Origin: Comamonadaceae bacterium
Lineage (GTDB): Bacteria; Pseudomonadota; Gammaproteobacteria; Burkholderiales; Burkholderiaceae_C
Direction: 5' to 3'
Length of the DNA stretch: 64,000 bases
Assembly: GCA_947476285.1 (NCBI GenBank)
Contig: CANJPU010000002.1
Coordinates: 1-64,000 of the forward strand
Below the pieces are notes generated by a model. The model saw only the letters and a list, made by a program, of their open reading frames with translations. It did not search any database and had not been told where the DNA came from. The stretch's first letter is position 1; every line of letters starts with the position of its first letter. The translations under genes and the position numbers were made by a program. Shown in pieces: positions 27,347 through 36,502 of the stretch.

Positions 27347-28450
27347 ATGAATGTCTATGTAATCGGTGTCGCGACAGCGCCGCCGTCTTTCGCGGAACAC
27401 CGCCTTCGGCTGGAAGAACTGGCCTACTACACGTCGCGAAGCGCGCTGGACAACGCTGGCGTCTCCCGCTCGCGGATCGACAGTCTCACCATCGCATCGT
27501 GCGACGAACTGGACGGGCGGCCCATCTCCAGCATGCTGATGAGCGCTGCGGCCGGCGGCTACGAGACCGACGAAGTCAAGGTCACCGACGCCGGAGCCTC
27601 CGCGCTGTGCCTGGCCTATGCGCGCTTCCTGTCTCAAGAGTCTCAGCTCGGTCTGGTGGTGAGCTGGTGCAAAAGCTCAAAGACCGATGTCGAAGAAGTC
27701 ATGCGCCAGCGCGGTGATCCTTTCTACACCCGGCCGCTGGGCATCAACGCCATGGTCAGTGATGCGATGTTCGCGCAAGCAGTAGGCGAAGAATTCGGCA
27801 TCACCGAAGAAGATGCGGCGCAGCGGGTGGTGGCAGGCTACCAGCGCGCCAGCCACAACCCGCGCGGCATGCGCCACCCCGTGCCCACGCTGCAAAGCAT
27901 TGCGCAATCGCCCATGCAAGCCGTGCCGCTGCGCAGCGGCCAACGCGCGCCACTGACGGATGGTGCGGTTGCGCTGGTGCTGGCATCCGAATCGTTTGTG
28001 AAGCGAAACCCTTCTTGCGTGCCGCTGGCGCGCATTGCCGGGGCGGGCTGGTGCAGCGACTCCTACCGCATCGATGCCCAGCGCCTGCGCGGGATGAATT
28101 CTGCCCGCACTGCCTGGCGCAGCGCGATGACGCAAGCCGGTCTTGCCAGCGCAGCCGACCTGGACGTGGTGGAGCTTGAGTGCCCCACCGGCTACCACGA
28201 AGCGGCCTACGCACAGGCATTGGGCATCACCGATGAGCGCACGCTGTCGCCATCTGGCGGCGCATTCGCGCAGAACCCGCTCTTTTGCACCGGCCTTGTC
28301 AATGCGGCCGAAGCCGTGCTGCAAGTGGCGGGCAAGGCAGGCCCAGTGCAGCGCGCCGGTGTCAAGCGAGCCGCGGCGCACAGTTGCCACGGCTATGCAC
28401 AACAGGGAAACATCGTGATGCTGTTTGAGTCGCCAAAGGAAGCGCAATGA
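27347..28450 (+). CDS. Thiolase-fold protein lacking the catalytic Cys (367 aa)
   Basis: It has thiolase/lipid-transfer (SCP-x) topology, but the CxSG position is TDAGASA (80-86) with Gly83 where Cys is expected, and the GHP histidine motif reads AQNP. A C-terminal SCHGYAQQG keeps a cysteine near the last active-site loop. Similar Cys-less proteins act as aldolases or non-catalytic partners with DUF35 OB-fold subunits (for example Ltp2 with ChsH2). It overlaps the next gene by ATGA and heads the TetR-controlled operon. Confidence 0.82.
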   Translation: MNVYVIGVATAPPSFAEHRLRLEELAYYTSRSALDNAGVSRSRIDSLTIASCDELDGRPISSMLMSAAAGGYETDEVKVTDAGASALCLAYARFLSQESQLGLVVSWCKSSKTDVEEVMRQRGDPFYTRPLGINAMVSDAMFAQAVGEEFGITEEDAAQRVVAGYQRASHNPRGMRHPVPTLQSIAQSPMQAVPLRSGQRAPLTDGAVALVLASESFVKRNPSCVPLARIAGAGWCSDSYRIDAQRLRGMNSARTAWRSAMTQAGLASAADLDVVELECPTGYHEAAYAQALGITDERTLSPSGGAFAQNPLFCTGLVNAAEAVLQVAGKAGPVQRAGVKRAAAHSCHGYAQQGNIVMLFESPKEAQ

Positions 28451-29640
28451 GCAAAGCTGTTGCCGTACTTGGCACCTTTCAAACCCCGTTCAAGACCTAC
28501 CATTCGCAGCACACCTTTGCGGAGCAGGCGCAACTGGCCGCAGCCGGTGCCTTGCATGACGCGGGCATGACGCCTGATGACATCGATGCCATCGTCTTCT
28601 CATTGGCGCCCACGCATTTCATGGGCGTGGCCGACGCGGACCGCTGGTCCATCGACGGCATCTTCGGTGCGGGCAAGCCCATCTTGCGGGTGCACACTGG
28701 CGGCGCCACCGGTGGCTCTGCGGTGCAGACCGCCTACAACCTGGTTCACTCTGGGCTGTATCGCTCGGTGCTGATCGTGGGGGCTGAGCGCATCGCCGAA
28801 ACACCCGACGCGCAGCATGTGCTCAATCTGATTTTCGACGTGTTCTACGAACGGGACATGCCCTTGTCCACCAACACCGGCGTGGCACTGTGGGCCACCG
28901 GCTATCTGCACCGCTATGGCTTCACGCAGGAGGACATGGCCCGTGTGGTGGTGCGGGCGCGCCGCAATGCGCTGAAGAACCCCAACGCCCACTTGAAGGG
29001 CGACATCACCATCGCAGATGTGATGGCCTCGCCGATGATCAGCTATCCGCTCAAGCTATTTGACATCTGCCCGCGCTCATCGGGTAGCGCGGCCATGGTG
29101 GTGGGCAATATGGACATGGCCAAGCGCTTCTGTGCGCGCCCGGCCTTTATCAATGGTGTGGCCAGCCGCACCACCACCTACTGGATTGGCGACCGCATGA
29201 CGCCCAGCACCGATTCAGACTTTATCGACTTCGAATTGGCCGGCATTGTGGGCGATGCATGCAAGCGGCAAGCTGGTATCACCGACCCCTTGAAGCAGAT
29301 TCAGGTGACCGAGTTCTACGACCCCTACAGCATCATGACGCCGGTGCAATTGGAGCGGCTGGGTTTTTGCGGCCCCGGCACCGCCTACCGCCTGGAGCGA
29401 GACGGCTACTGGAATGTCGAGGGCGGCGCGGTGGCGGTCAACCCTTCGGGCGGCACCTTGTGCACCAACCCCATTGCAGTGACGGGGCTGGTGCGCGCCA
29501 TTGACGCATCCAAGCAAGTCATGGGCCGGGCCGGCACGATGCAGGTGCCCGATGTCAAGAATGCGCTGTCTTCTGCGGTCGGCGGCATCACACAGTTCTA
29601 CAACTGCACCATCTTCGGCGACGAGCCAATTGCCCTTTGA
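28447..29640 (+). CDS. Second thiolase-fold protein lacking the catalytic Cys (397 aa)
   Basis: The motif region is HTGGATGGS (83-91), with Gly86 at the Cys position, and NPSGGTLCTNP where NPSGG...GHP is expected. It keeps the QIQVTEFYDPYSIM loop of lipid-transfer-type thiolases. Translationally coupled to the preceding gene; the two probably form a heteromer together with the DUF35 protein that follows 18 bp later. Confidence 0.84.
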   Translation: MSKAVAVLGTFQTPFKTYHSQHTFAEQAQLAAAGALHDAGMTPDDIDAIVFSLAPTHFMGVADADRWSIDGIFGAGKPILRVHTGGATGGSAVQTAYNLVHSGLYRSVLIVGAERIAETPDAQHVLNLIFDVFYERDMPLSTNTGVALWATGYLHRYGFTQEDMARVVVRARRNALKNPNAHLKGDITIADVMASPMISYPLKLFDICPRSSGSAAMVVGNMDMAKRFCARPAFINGVASRTTTYWIGDRMTPSTDSDFIDFELAGIVGDACKRQAGITDPLKQIQVTEFYDPYSIMTPVQLERLGFCGPGTAYRLERDGYWNVEGGAVAVNPSGGTLCTNPIAVTGLVRAIDASKQVMGRAGTMQVPDVKNALSSAVGGITQFYNCTIFGDEPIAL

Positions 29641-29658
29641 AGAAAAGGAACACGCATC

Positions 29659-30144
29659 ATGAGTGAAGCAAACGAAACCAGTAAGCCAGGCGTCATCACC
29701 GATCACGTCACGCTGCGCTACGACTATGCACTGGGCGAGGTGGCCGGCCGCTTCATGGACGGCCTGAAGGAAGGAAAGATTCTGGCCACCCGCTGCTCAA
29801 AGTCTGGCCTGACCTATCTGCCGCCGCGCTCTTATTGCGAGCGCACCTTTGAGAAATGCGACTCGTGGGTAGAAGCCGGTCTGGAAGGCGTGATCGAGAC
29901 TTCCACCATCGTGGTGCGTGGCTTTGAGGGCAAGAGAAAGCCGCCAGTGGCCATTGCCTTCGTGCGGCTGGACGGCACTGACTCGGCCATCGGTAACTAC
30001 ATTGACGACATCGATCTGTCGGACTACGACGTGGCGATGAAGAAGATCGCACCGGGCAAGCGGGTACGAGTGACTTTTGCGAAAGAGCGTGAGGGCCGCA
30101 TCACAGACTTCAGCTTCGTCTGTGCGGACGATTCCAACGCGTAA
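29659..30144 (+). CDS. DUF35 / Zn-ribbon OB-fold protein (161 aa)
   Basis: It has the DUF35 order: a helix (VAGRFMDGLKEGK), a rubredoxin-like segment with LATRCSKSG and PPRSYC, then an OB-fold beta barrel (GVIETSTIV, PVAIAFVRLDG, KRVRVTF). The zinc ribbon is degenerate, with C46, C60 and C67 only. Members form complexes with thiolase-fold enzymes and channel acyl-CoA. Its stop overlaps the start of the carboxylase gene by one base. Confidence 0.88.
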   Translation: MSEANETSKPGVITDHVTLRYDYALGEVAGRFMDGLKEGKILATRCSKSGLTYLPPRSYCERTFEKCDSWVEAGLEGVIETSTIVVRGFEGKRKPPVAIAFVRLDGTDSAIGNYIDDIDLSDYDVAMKKIAPGKRVRVTFAKEREGRITDFSFVCADDSNA

Positions 30145-33100
30145 TGCCCGCGCGCATCAAGCTGCAGCGCCTGCTGATCGCCAACCGTGGCGAGATCGCG
30201 ATTCGCATTGCGGCCACTGCGGCCGAGCTGCGCATGCACAGCGTGGCCGTCTACTCAGAAGACGACAGCGACAGCCTGCACTGCAAGCGCGCGGATGAAG
30301 CCTGGCGATTGCAGGGCACGGGCCCGCGCGCCTATCTGGACATCGAGCAAATCATCGAAGCGGCGCGGCAGACGCAATGCGATGCGATTCACCCAGGCTA
30401 TGGCTTTCTCAGCGAGAACGCCGCGCTGGCAACCCGCTGCGAAGAAGCCGGCATTGTCTTTGTCGGCCCCACTGCCGAGCAATTGAGTATCTTCGGTGAC
30501 AAGCTGCGCGCCAGACATTTAGCTGCGCATCTGGGCATCGCCGTGGCCCGAGGCACGGATGGCGTGGCCACACCGCAGTCGGCGATGGCCTTGCTGGAAT
30601 CACTTGATGCGGGCGGCATGATCGTCATCAAGGCAGTGGCCGGCGGCGGTGGTCGGGGCATCCGCGTGGTGGGGCAGGCCAGCGAGGTGGAGCAGGCTCT
30701 GGAGCGCTGTCGCTCCGAAGCCGCATCCGCCTTTGGCAGCGACGAAGTCTATGTGGAGGAATTCCTGCCGCGCGCGCGGCATGTGGAGATACAAGTGCTT
30801 GGCGATGGCCGTGGCGGCGTGGTGTGCCTGGGCGACCGCGAATGCAGCATCCAGCGCCAACGGCAAAAGCTCATCGAGGTCGCTCCGGCGCCGCATTTGC
30901 CCAAGGCACTGCGCGGCAAGCTGATGGAGGCTGCGGCAGCGATGGCGCAGGCCAGCAGTTTTCGCAGTCTGGGCACCTTTGAGTTTCTGATCCGCTCGGG
31001 GCAGGCGGGTGACTTCGTCTTTCTGGAGGCCAACCCTCGCATCCAGGTGGAACACACGGTGACCGAAGAGACGCTGGGCATTGACCTGGTGCGTCTGCAA
31101 TTGCAGCTCGCCGCTGGCGCCAGTCTGGCGGACATGGGGCTAGAGGCTGGCCGCACGCCGCTCCCGCGCGGCCAGGCGATCGAGTTGCGCGTGAATCTTG
31201 AAGACTTGCAAAGCGATGGCACGGTGCGCCCGGCCGGCGGAATGCTCACCTCGTTCGAGCCGCCTTGTGGCCCCGGCATTCGGGTGGACACCACCGGGCA
31301 CGCTGGCTTTGTGCCCAACCCGCGCTTTGACAGTTTGCTGGCCAAGCTGGTGGTGTTCTCAGGCAGTGGCGATTTCGGCGACCTCGCGGCCAAGGCACAG
31401 CGGGCCTTGCAGGCATTCGCGATCGAGGGCTGCATTACCAACAAGACGCTGCTGTTGAACATTCTTGCAGAGCCTGAGTTTCAGGCGGGCAACATGCACA
31501 CTCAGTTTGTGCAGGAGCATCTTGCACGGTTGTTGCAGGTGTGCGATGCGGGGGTGGACGCGCCGGCGTCTGCGCAGGCTGATGCCCGCAGCCCCATGCC
31601 TCAAGACGATGTGCCACCGCATTTCCTGGCCGTCACGGCGCCCATGAGTGGCACCGTCATTCAGCTTGGATCGGCTCTTGGGCAGGAGGTCTTCGAGGGC
31701 GAGGCCATCTTCATTCTGGAAGCGATGAAGATGGAGACCGCCATCTGTGCGCCAACCAGCGGCGTGCTCAGACAGGTGCGCCCTACAGTGGGCGATTTCG
31801 TGTCGCAGGGGCAGGCCTTGGCTTACATCGAACCAGGCACAGTGGCAGCGCGGGATGTGACAACCATGGCTCATGCGGCCAAAGGCATCCGGAGCGATTT
31901 GCAAGAGCTGCTGGATCGCCGCGCGCTCACACAGGACGCCGCCCGGCCGCAGGTGGTGGCGGCCCGCCAGAGCAAGGGCCAGCGCACCGCGAGACAAAAC
32001 GTGCACGATCTTTGCGACGCCGATAGCTTTGTCGAGTACGGCCAGTTGGTCGTCGCTGCGCAGCGGGCGCGCAGGCCGCTTGATGATCTGATTCGCAACA
32101 CACCGGCTGATGGCCAAATCTGTGGCGTGGGCACTGTCAATGGCAGTCAATGCGTGGTGCTGGCGTATGACTACAGCGTGCTGGGCGGCTCGCAGGGGCA
32201 CAACAACCACCACAAGACCGATCGCATGCTGGAGATCGCACACAAAGAGCGACTGCCGGTGATCCTCTTCGGCGAAGGCGGGGGCGGGCGCTCGGGTGAC
32301 ACCGAGGGCAGCTTCGTTCACCAGAAGACCTTCAACCTCTTTCCCAAGCTGAGCGGGGTGGTGCCTCTGATCGCAGTGGTGTCGGGCTACTGCTTCGCTG
32401 GCAATGCCGCGCTGGTGGGCATGTGCGATGTGGTCATCGCCACGCGCAATTCCAACATTGGCATGGGCGGGCCCGGCATGATTGAAGGCGGAGGCCTGGG
32501 CCGCGTGCGGGCCGATGAAATCGGGCCGGCCCAGTCACAGGCCGCAAGCGGCGTGATCGACATCTTGGTCGATGACGAACAGGCGGCGGTGGTGGCGGCC
32601 AAGAAGTTTTTCTCCTACCGCCAAGGCACGATCACGCAGTGGGAGTGCGCTGACCAGAACGAGCTGCGAGACGTCATTCCACAAGACAGACGCCGCACTT
32701 ATCAGGTCAGGCGCCTGATCGAATTGCTGGCCGACAAAGATTCGGTGCTGGAGTTGCGCGAGGGCTTTGGCTTGGGGATGGTGACCTCACTGGCTCGCAT
32801 CCAGGGCCACCCCGTGGGCATCATCGCCAACAATCCGCTGCATCTGGCCGGTGCGATCGACCGCGACGCGGCCGACAAGGCTGCGCGCTTCATGCAACTG
32901 TGCGACTCGTATGGCATTGCCATGGTCTCTTTGTGCGACACGCCAGGCATCATGGTGGGCGCGGATGCCGAGCGCACGGGTCTGGTTCGTCACAGCGCCA
33001 GGATGCTGCTGGCCGGCGCCAATCTTCGGGTGCCTTATGGCATCGTCGTGACGCGCCGCGCTTATGGGCTGGGAAAGGTGGGCATGACGGCCGGCTCGTT

Positions 33101-33419
33101 CAAGGCCACTGCCTTCGCGGTGTCATGGCCCACCGGCGAATTCGGCGCGATGAACTTCGACGGCGCAGTCAAGCTGGCCTATGGCAAGGAACTCGACGCG
33201 ATTGCCGACCCCGCACAGCGCGAGCGCCGGCGCAAGGAATTGATTGACGAATTGCATGAGTGCGGCAAGGGGCTGTCGCGGGCGATGGAGATGGAGTGTG
33301 ATGATGTGATCGATCCGGCGCAAACTCGCCACTGGATCATGCGCATGCTCAAGTCGCATCAAGAGTCGCAGAAACATTCGCCGCACCCAAGCGCGCGCTC
33401 CTTTATCGACAGTTGGTAG
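30144..33419 (+). CDS. Single-chain biotin-dependent acyl-CoA carboxylase (1091 aa)
   Basis: All parts are fused: biotin carboxylase (1-450; HPGYGF at 83-88, GGGGRG at 167-172, EANPRIQVEHTVTE at 295-308), biotin carrier (about 495-565; LEAMKMET with biotinyl Lys529), and carboxyltransferase (about 600-1091; GGSQGHNNHHKTDRM, then the GGGGRSGDTEG and GMGGPGMIEGGG loops). This architecture is that of the long-chain acyl-CoA carboxylase (LCC) described from Mycobacterium avium, not the usual two-subunit propionyl- or methylcrotonyl-CoA carboxylase. It would carboxylate a CoA ester made by the pathway; substrate unknown. Confidence 0.93.
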   Translation: MPARIKLQRLLIANRGEIAIRIAATAAELRMHSVAVYSEDDSDSLHCKRADEAWRLQGTGPRAYLDIEQIIEAARQTQCDAIHPGYGFLSENAALATRCEEAGIVFVGPTAEQLSIFGDKLRARHLAAHLGIAVARGTDGVATPQSAMALLESLDAGGMIVIKAVAGGGGRGIRVVGQASEVEQALERCRSEAASAFGSDEVYVEEFLPRARHVEIQVLGDGRGGVVCLGDRECSIQRQRQKLIEVAPAPHLPKALRGKLMEAAAAMAQASSFRSLGTFEFLIRSGQAGDFVFLEANPRIQVEHTVTEETLGIDLVRLQLQLAAGASLADMGLEAGRTPLPRGQAIELRVNLEDLQSDGTVRPAGGMLTSFEPPCGPGIRVDTTGHAGFVPNPRFDSLLAKLVVFSGSGDFGDLAAKAQRALQAFAIEGCITNKTLLLNILAEPEFQAGNMHTQFVQEHLARLLQVCDAGVDAPASAQADARSPMPQDDVPPHFLAVTAPMSGTVIQLGSALGQEVFEGEAIFILEAMKMETAICAPTSGVLRQVRPTVGDFVSQGQALAYIEPGTVAARDVTTMAHAAKGIRSDLQELLDRRALTQDAARPQVVAARQSKGQRTARQNVHDLCDADSFVEYGQLVVAAQRARRPLDDLIRNTPADGQICGVGTVNGSQCVVLAYDYSVLGGSQGHNNHHKTDRMLEIAHKERLPVILFGEGGGGRSGDTEGSFVHQKTFNLFPKLSGVVPLIAVVSGYCFAGNAALVGMCDVVIATRNSNIGMGGPGMIEGGGLGRVRADEIGPAQSQAASGVIDILVDDEQAAVVAAKKFFSYRQGTITQWECADQNELRDVIPQDRRRTYQVRRLIELLADKDSVLELREGFGLGMVTSLARIQGHPVGIIANNPLHLAGAIDRDAADKAARFMQLCDSYGIAMVSLCDTPGIMVGADAERTGLVRHSARMLLAGANLRVPYGIVVTRRAYGLGKVGMTAGSFKATAFAVSWPTGEFGAMNFDGAVKLAYGKELDAIADPAQRERRRKELIDELHECGKGLSRAMEMECDDVIDPAQTRHWIMRMLKSHQESQKHSPHPSARSFIDSW

Positions 33420-33444
33420 CTGTGGCCAGGAGAGCCCAAAGACC

Positions 33445-35019
33445 ATGAGCAAGAAGCCCCGCCTCGACAAGCCCGTGCCCCGGCCTGTGGGCGCGCCCAT
33501 CGCGTTGCAGGGCATTCGGGTGGTGGACGATCGCATCGCGGTGATCGTCGGCCTGGGCGAGGCGCTTGACCGACCGCAGGTGCTGGCGCAGGCCAAAGAC
33601 CCGGTGAGCCTGATGGCACAGGCAGTGGAAGCGGCGCAGGCTGATGCGGGGGTGCGCATCTTGCAGCAGCTTGATTTGGTCGACATCATCAAGCATGTCT
33701 CGACACCCGCCGAGCATTTGCCCCGCAAGTTGAGCGAGAAGCTGGGCTTGTCTGGCGTGCGCTGCGAGATGGGCGAGGGCAGCGGCAATGGGCCCTTGCG
33801 TGAGTTGGACCACATTGCGCATCTGATACAAGGCGGTCACCTGGACACCGCCTTGATTTGCGGCGGCGAAGTGCAATGGACTTTGGACCAGGCCGCCAAG
33901 CAGGGCGTCGCGCTGGACTGGATGCGCGAGGTCGTCTCCGAACTGAGCGTGCCCAAGGTTTTTGCCAACCCCTTGGCTATCAAGTACGGATTGACTTCAC
34001 CTGCACAGGTCTATCCCTTGTACGACAACGCGGCCAGCGCAACTTGGGGTCAGACACCGCAAGAGGCCAGGCAAGAAAGCGCGACCATCTGGTCGCGCAT
34101 GTCAGAGGTCGCAAGCCAAAACCCCTTCGCCTGGAGCGGCAAGCCAAGGTCCGCGCACGACATTGCAGAACCCACCAAGGACAACCGCCTACTGGCATGG
34201 CCTTACTCCAAGTTCATGGTGGCCAATCCGTCGGTCAACCAGGCATCGGCGATCATCGTCACCAGTTTGAGCCGCGCAAGGCAGTTAGGTGTGCCAAGAG
34301 ACAAGATGATTTTTTTGCACTTTGGCGCCGCCGCTCGCGAAGCAGACGACTACCTGCTGCGCGATCGCTATGACGATAGCCCCTCGCAGAATGCGGTGCT
34401 GCGCGCGGCGCTGCAATTCATGGGCTGGGAGCGCTCACGCTTTGATTTTGCAGAGCTCTATAGCTGCTTTCCCATCGTGCCAAAAATGGCGCGCAGGGTG
34501 TTGTCGATGCCTGCAGACCAGCCTTTGACGGTGGCCGGTGGACTGTCATTTTTTGGCGGCCCGCTGCACAACTACATGTCCCACGCCACCATTGCCATGT
34601 GCCGCAAGCTGCGTGATCAGCGGGACGCGATGGGCTTGCTCTATGGGCAAGGCGGCTTTGTCACCAAACACCATGCGCTGGTGCTGTCGGCCCAGGACGC
34701 CGCACCGCTGCCCGAAGCCGGGCATGCCGCTGTGCAGGCGCAGGCCGACCAGGCGCGCGGGCCCATCCCCCGCTTGCTCGACGCCTACGCCGGCCCGGCC
34801 GAGCTGGAAACATTCACGGTGGTCCACGACAGGCAGCAGCAGCCGCTGTACGGCACGGTGCTGGCACGGGTGGATGAGAGCCGCCGCACCCTCGCGCGGG
34901 TGCATGCCAGCCAGACCGATACACTGCGTCTGCTGTGCAGCCTTCAGAATTCGCCAGTGGGTCGGCGCGGCCAGATACGCGCAGGTCAGGATGGTTATTT
35001 CGACTGGAGCTTTTTATGA
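33445..35019 (+). CDS. Thiolase-like protein with C-terminal extension (524 aa)
   Basis: The N-terminal region aligns with the acetyl-CoA acetyltransferase/TLP1 branch of the thiolase superfamily. The CxSG position is GEGSGNGP (110-117), without Cys, and the C-terminal loop is GGLSFFGGPLHNYMSHA, typical of this branch. About 100 extra residues at the end (from ETFTVVHDRQQQP) form the small beta domain seen in TLP1 proteins. The third thiolase-fold gene of the operon, overlapping the next gene by ATGA. Confidence 0.85.
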   Translation: MSKKPRLDKPVPRPVGAPIALQGIRVVDDRIAVIVGLGEALDRPQVLAQAKDPVSLMAQAVEAAQADAGVRILQQLDLVDIIKHVSTPAEHLPRKLSEKLGLSGVRCEMGEGSGNGPLRELDHIAHLIQGGHLDTALICGGEVQWTLDQAAKQGVALDWMREVVSELSVPKVFANPLAIKYGLTSPAQVYPLYDNAASATWGQTPQEARQESATIWSRMSEVASQNPFAWSGKPRSAHDIAEPTKDNRLLAWPYSKFMVANPSVNQASAIIVTSLSRARQLGVPRDKMIFLHFGAAAREADDYLLRDRYDDSPSQNAVLRAALQFMGWERSRFDFAELYSCFPIVPKMARRVLSMPADQPLTVAGGLSFFGGPLHNYMSHATIAMCRKLRDQRDAMGLLYGQGGFVTKHHALVLSAQDAAPLPEAGHAAVQAQADQARGPIPRLLDAYAGPAELETFTVVHDRQQQPLYGTVLARVDESRRTLARVHASQTDTLRLLCSLQNSPVGRRGQIRAGQDGYFDWSFL

Positions 35020-35804
35020 GCGAGACCGATGCCAGCAATCAATCAGTGAAGTTCGAGCGCATAGGTGAGCACATCGCCATGATCACCTTGGATCGGCCGG
35101 CGGTGCGCAACGCGGTGGATGCGGCAGTGGCCGCCCAAATCCATCGGCTGGTGCTGCAGACCGAGGCCGACCCGACGATTCGGGTGGGCATCTTCACTGC
35201 GACTGGCACGGTGTTTTGCGCGGGCTCTGATCTGAAGGAAATGTCCACCGTCAGAGACATTCGGGTGCCGCGCGTGGGCGGCTTCGCTGGCTTTACCGAA
35301 ACCCGGCGCAAGAAGCCCTGGATCGCTGCGGTCAACGGCCCAGCTTACGGCGGCGGCGCTGAAATCGTGCTGGCCTGCGACTTGTGCGTGATTGCCGAGT
35401 CTGCGCACCTGTCATTGCCAGAAGTCAAACGCGGCCTGCTGGCGCTGGGCGGCGGCACTGTGCTGTTGCCGCGCCGTCTGCCCTTGGCGGTCGCCACCGA
35501 AATGCTGATCACCGGAGAGCCCATCACCGCCCAGCGCGCCTATGAGCTCGGCTTGGTCAATCGGGTCGTGCCGGGTGAGCAGGTGGTGGGCGAGGCCATC
35601 AAGATCGCGCAGAAAATCGCGGACAACTCGCCCAACAGTGTTCGCGAAAGTCTGCGCTTGTCGCGCGCATCATTGGAGTTGCCACTGGACGAGATGTGGC
35701 GACAGAATCACAAGGCGATGGAATTGCTCTATTACGCAGCCGACTTCAAGGAAGGTCCGCGTGCCTTTGTTGAGAAGCGAAAAGCACAATGGTCCGATTC
35801 CTGA
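35016..35804 (+). CDS. Enoyl-CoA hydratase (262 aa)
   Basis: A canonical crotonase: FCAGSDLKEM (67-76), YGGGAEIVLACD with E116, and LPEVKRGLLALGGG with E136, both at the places of the catalytic Glu pair. Start at 35016 inside the previous stop (ATGA) with GGAG upstream. It would hydrate an enoyl-CoA generated in the TetR-regulated pathway. Confidence 0.92.
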   Translation: MSETDASNQSVKFERIGEHIAMITLDRPAVRNAVDAAVAAQIHRLVLQTEADPTIRVGIFTATGTVFCAGSDLKEMSTVRDIRVPRVGGFAGFTETRRKKPWIAAVNGPAYGGGAEIVLACDLCVIAESAHLSLPEVKRGLLALGGGTVLLPRRLPLAVATEMLITGEPITAQRAYELGLVNRVVPGEQVVGEAIKIAQKIADNSPNSVRESLRLSRASLELPLDEMWRQNHKAMELLYYAADFKEGPRAFVEKRKAQWSDS

Positions 35805-35876
35805 TCGCAAGAAAGGCAAGCTGCGGGTACGATCCGTTTCGAGCCCTATACATTTCACTTTGAGACGGAGTTTGGA

Positions 35877-36491
35877 TTGACTCAACGCAATACGCTGCCG
35901 GTTCAGATTGATTTGGCCCTTGACTGGGTCAATCGGGCATTCGCCCCGCTGATTGAGGCCTATCAAGGCGATCAAGGCGCACCCTCAGGCACGCTCGACC
36001 GAATCGACCGCGCCATCGACGGCATGCTCTACATTCTTTCCGCGATGCTGGTGATCGCCATGAGCGCCGTTATCTGCTATTGCATCTTTACCCGCTACGC
36101 CATGAATCAGCCGCCGCTGTGGTCGGAAGATGTGCCCATGGTCATCTTTGTCTGGATGACTTTCATTGCGCTGGCCGTCGCCACGAGACGGGGTGAGAAC
36201 ATTCGCGTGACCTACTTCATTGAGAAGCTATCGCCATTGAATCGGCTGGTGCTTGAACTCGTGATGCACGCCCTGGTGATTGCGATGATGGCCCTGATTT
36301 TTTGGTACAGCTTCGACGTCATCCGCCTGCAGTTGCGCGGCACCATGCTGTCAACTGGCTGGAGCAAGGCGGTGATCTGGTTCCCCTTGCCCCTGGGCAT
36401 GGCGCTGATGACGCTGTTCCAGTTCAAGCTGGTGCGCCGCACGGTGCAGGGCTATCACCGCGCCATCAGCGCGGTTGGCGAGCGGATTTAG
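35877..36491 (+). CDS. TRAP transporter small permease, DctQ-type (204 aa)
   Basis: Four hydrophobic segments follow an unusual soluble N-terminus of about 50 residues: MLYILSAMLVIAMSAVICY, VPMVIFVWMTFIALAVATR, LVLELVMHALVIAMMALIF and FPLPLGMALMTLFQFK. The TTG start at 35877 is used because GGAG is upstream; a shorter version starting at an internal ATG (36027) would be the more typical size. It forms the membrane part with DctM. Confidence 0.85.
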   Translation: MTQRNTLPVQIDLALDWVNRAFAPLIEAYQGDQGAPSGTLDRIDRAIDGMLYILSAMLVIAMSAVICYCIFTRYAMNQPPLWSEDVPMVIFVWMTFIALAVATRRGENIRVTYFIEKLSPLNRLVLELVMHALVIAMMALIFWYSFDVIRLQLRGTMLSTGWSKAVIWFPLPLGMALMTLFQFKLVRRTVQGYHRAISAVGERI

Positions 36492-36502
36492 AGAGAAACA
36501 CC

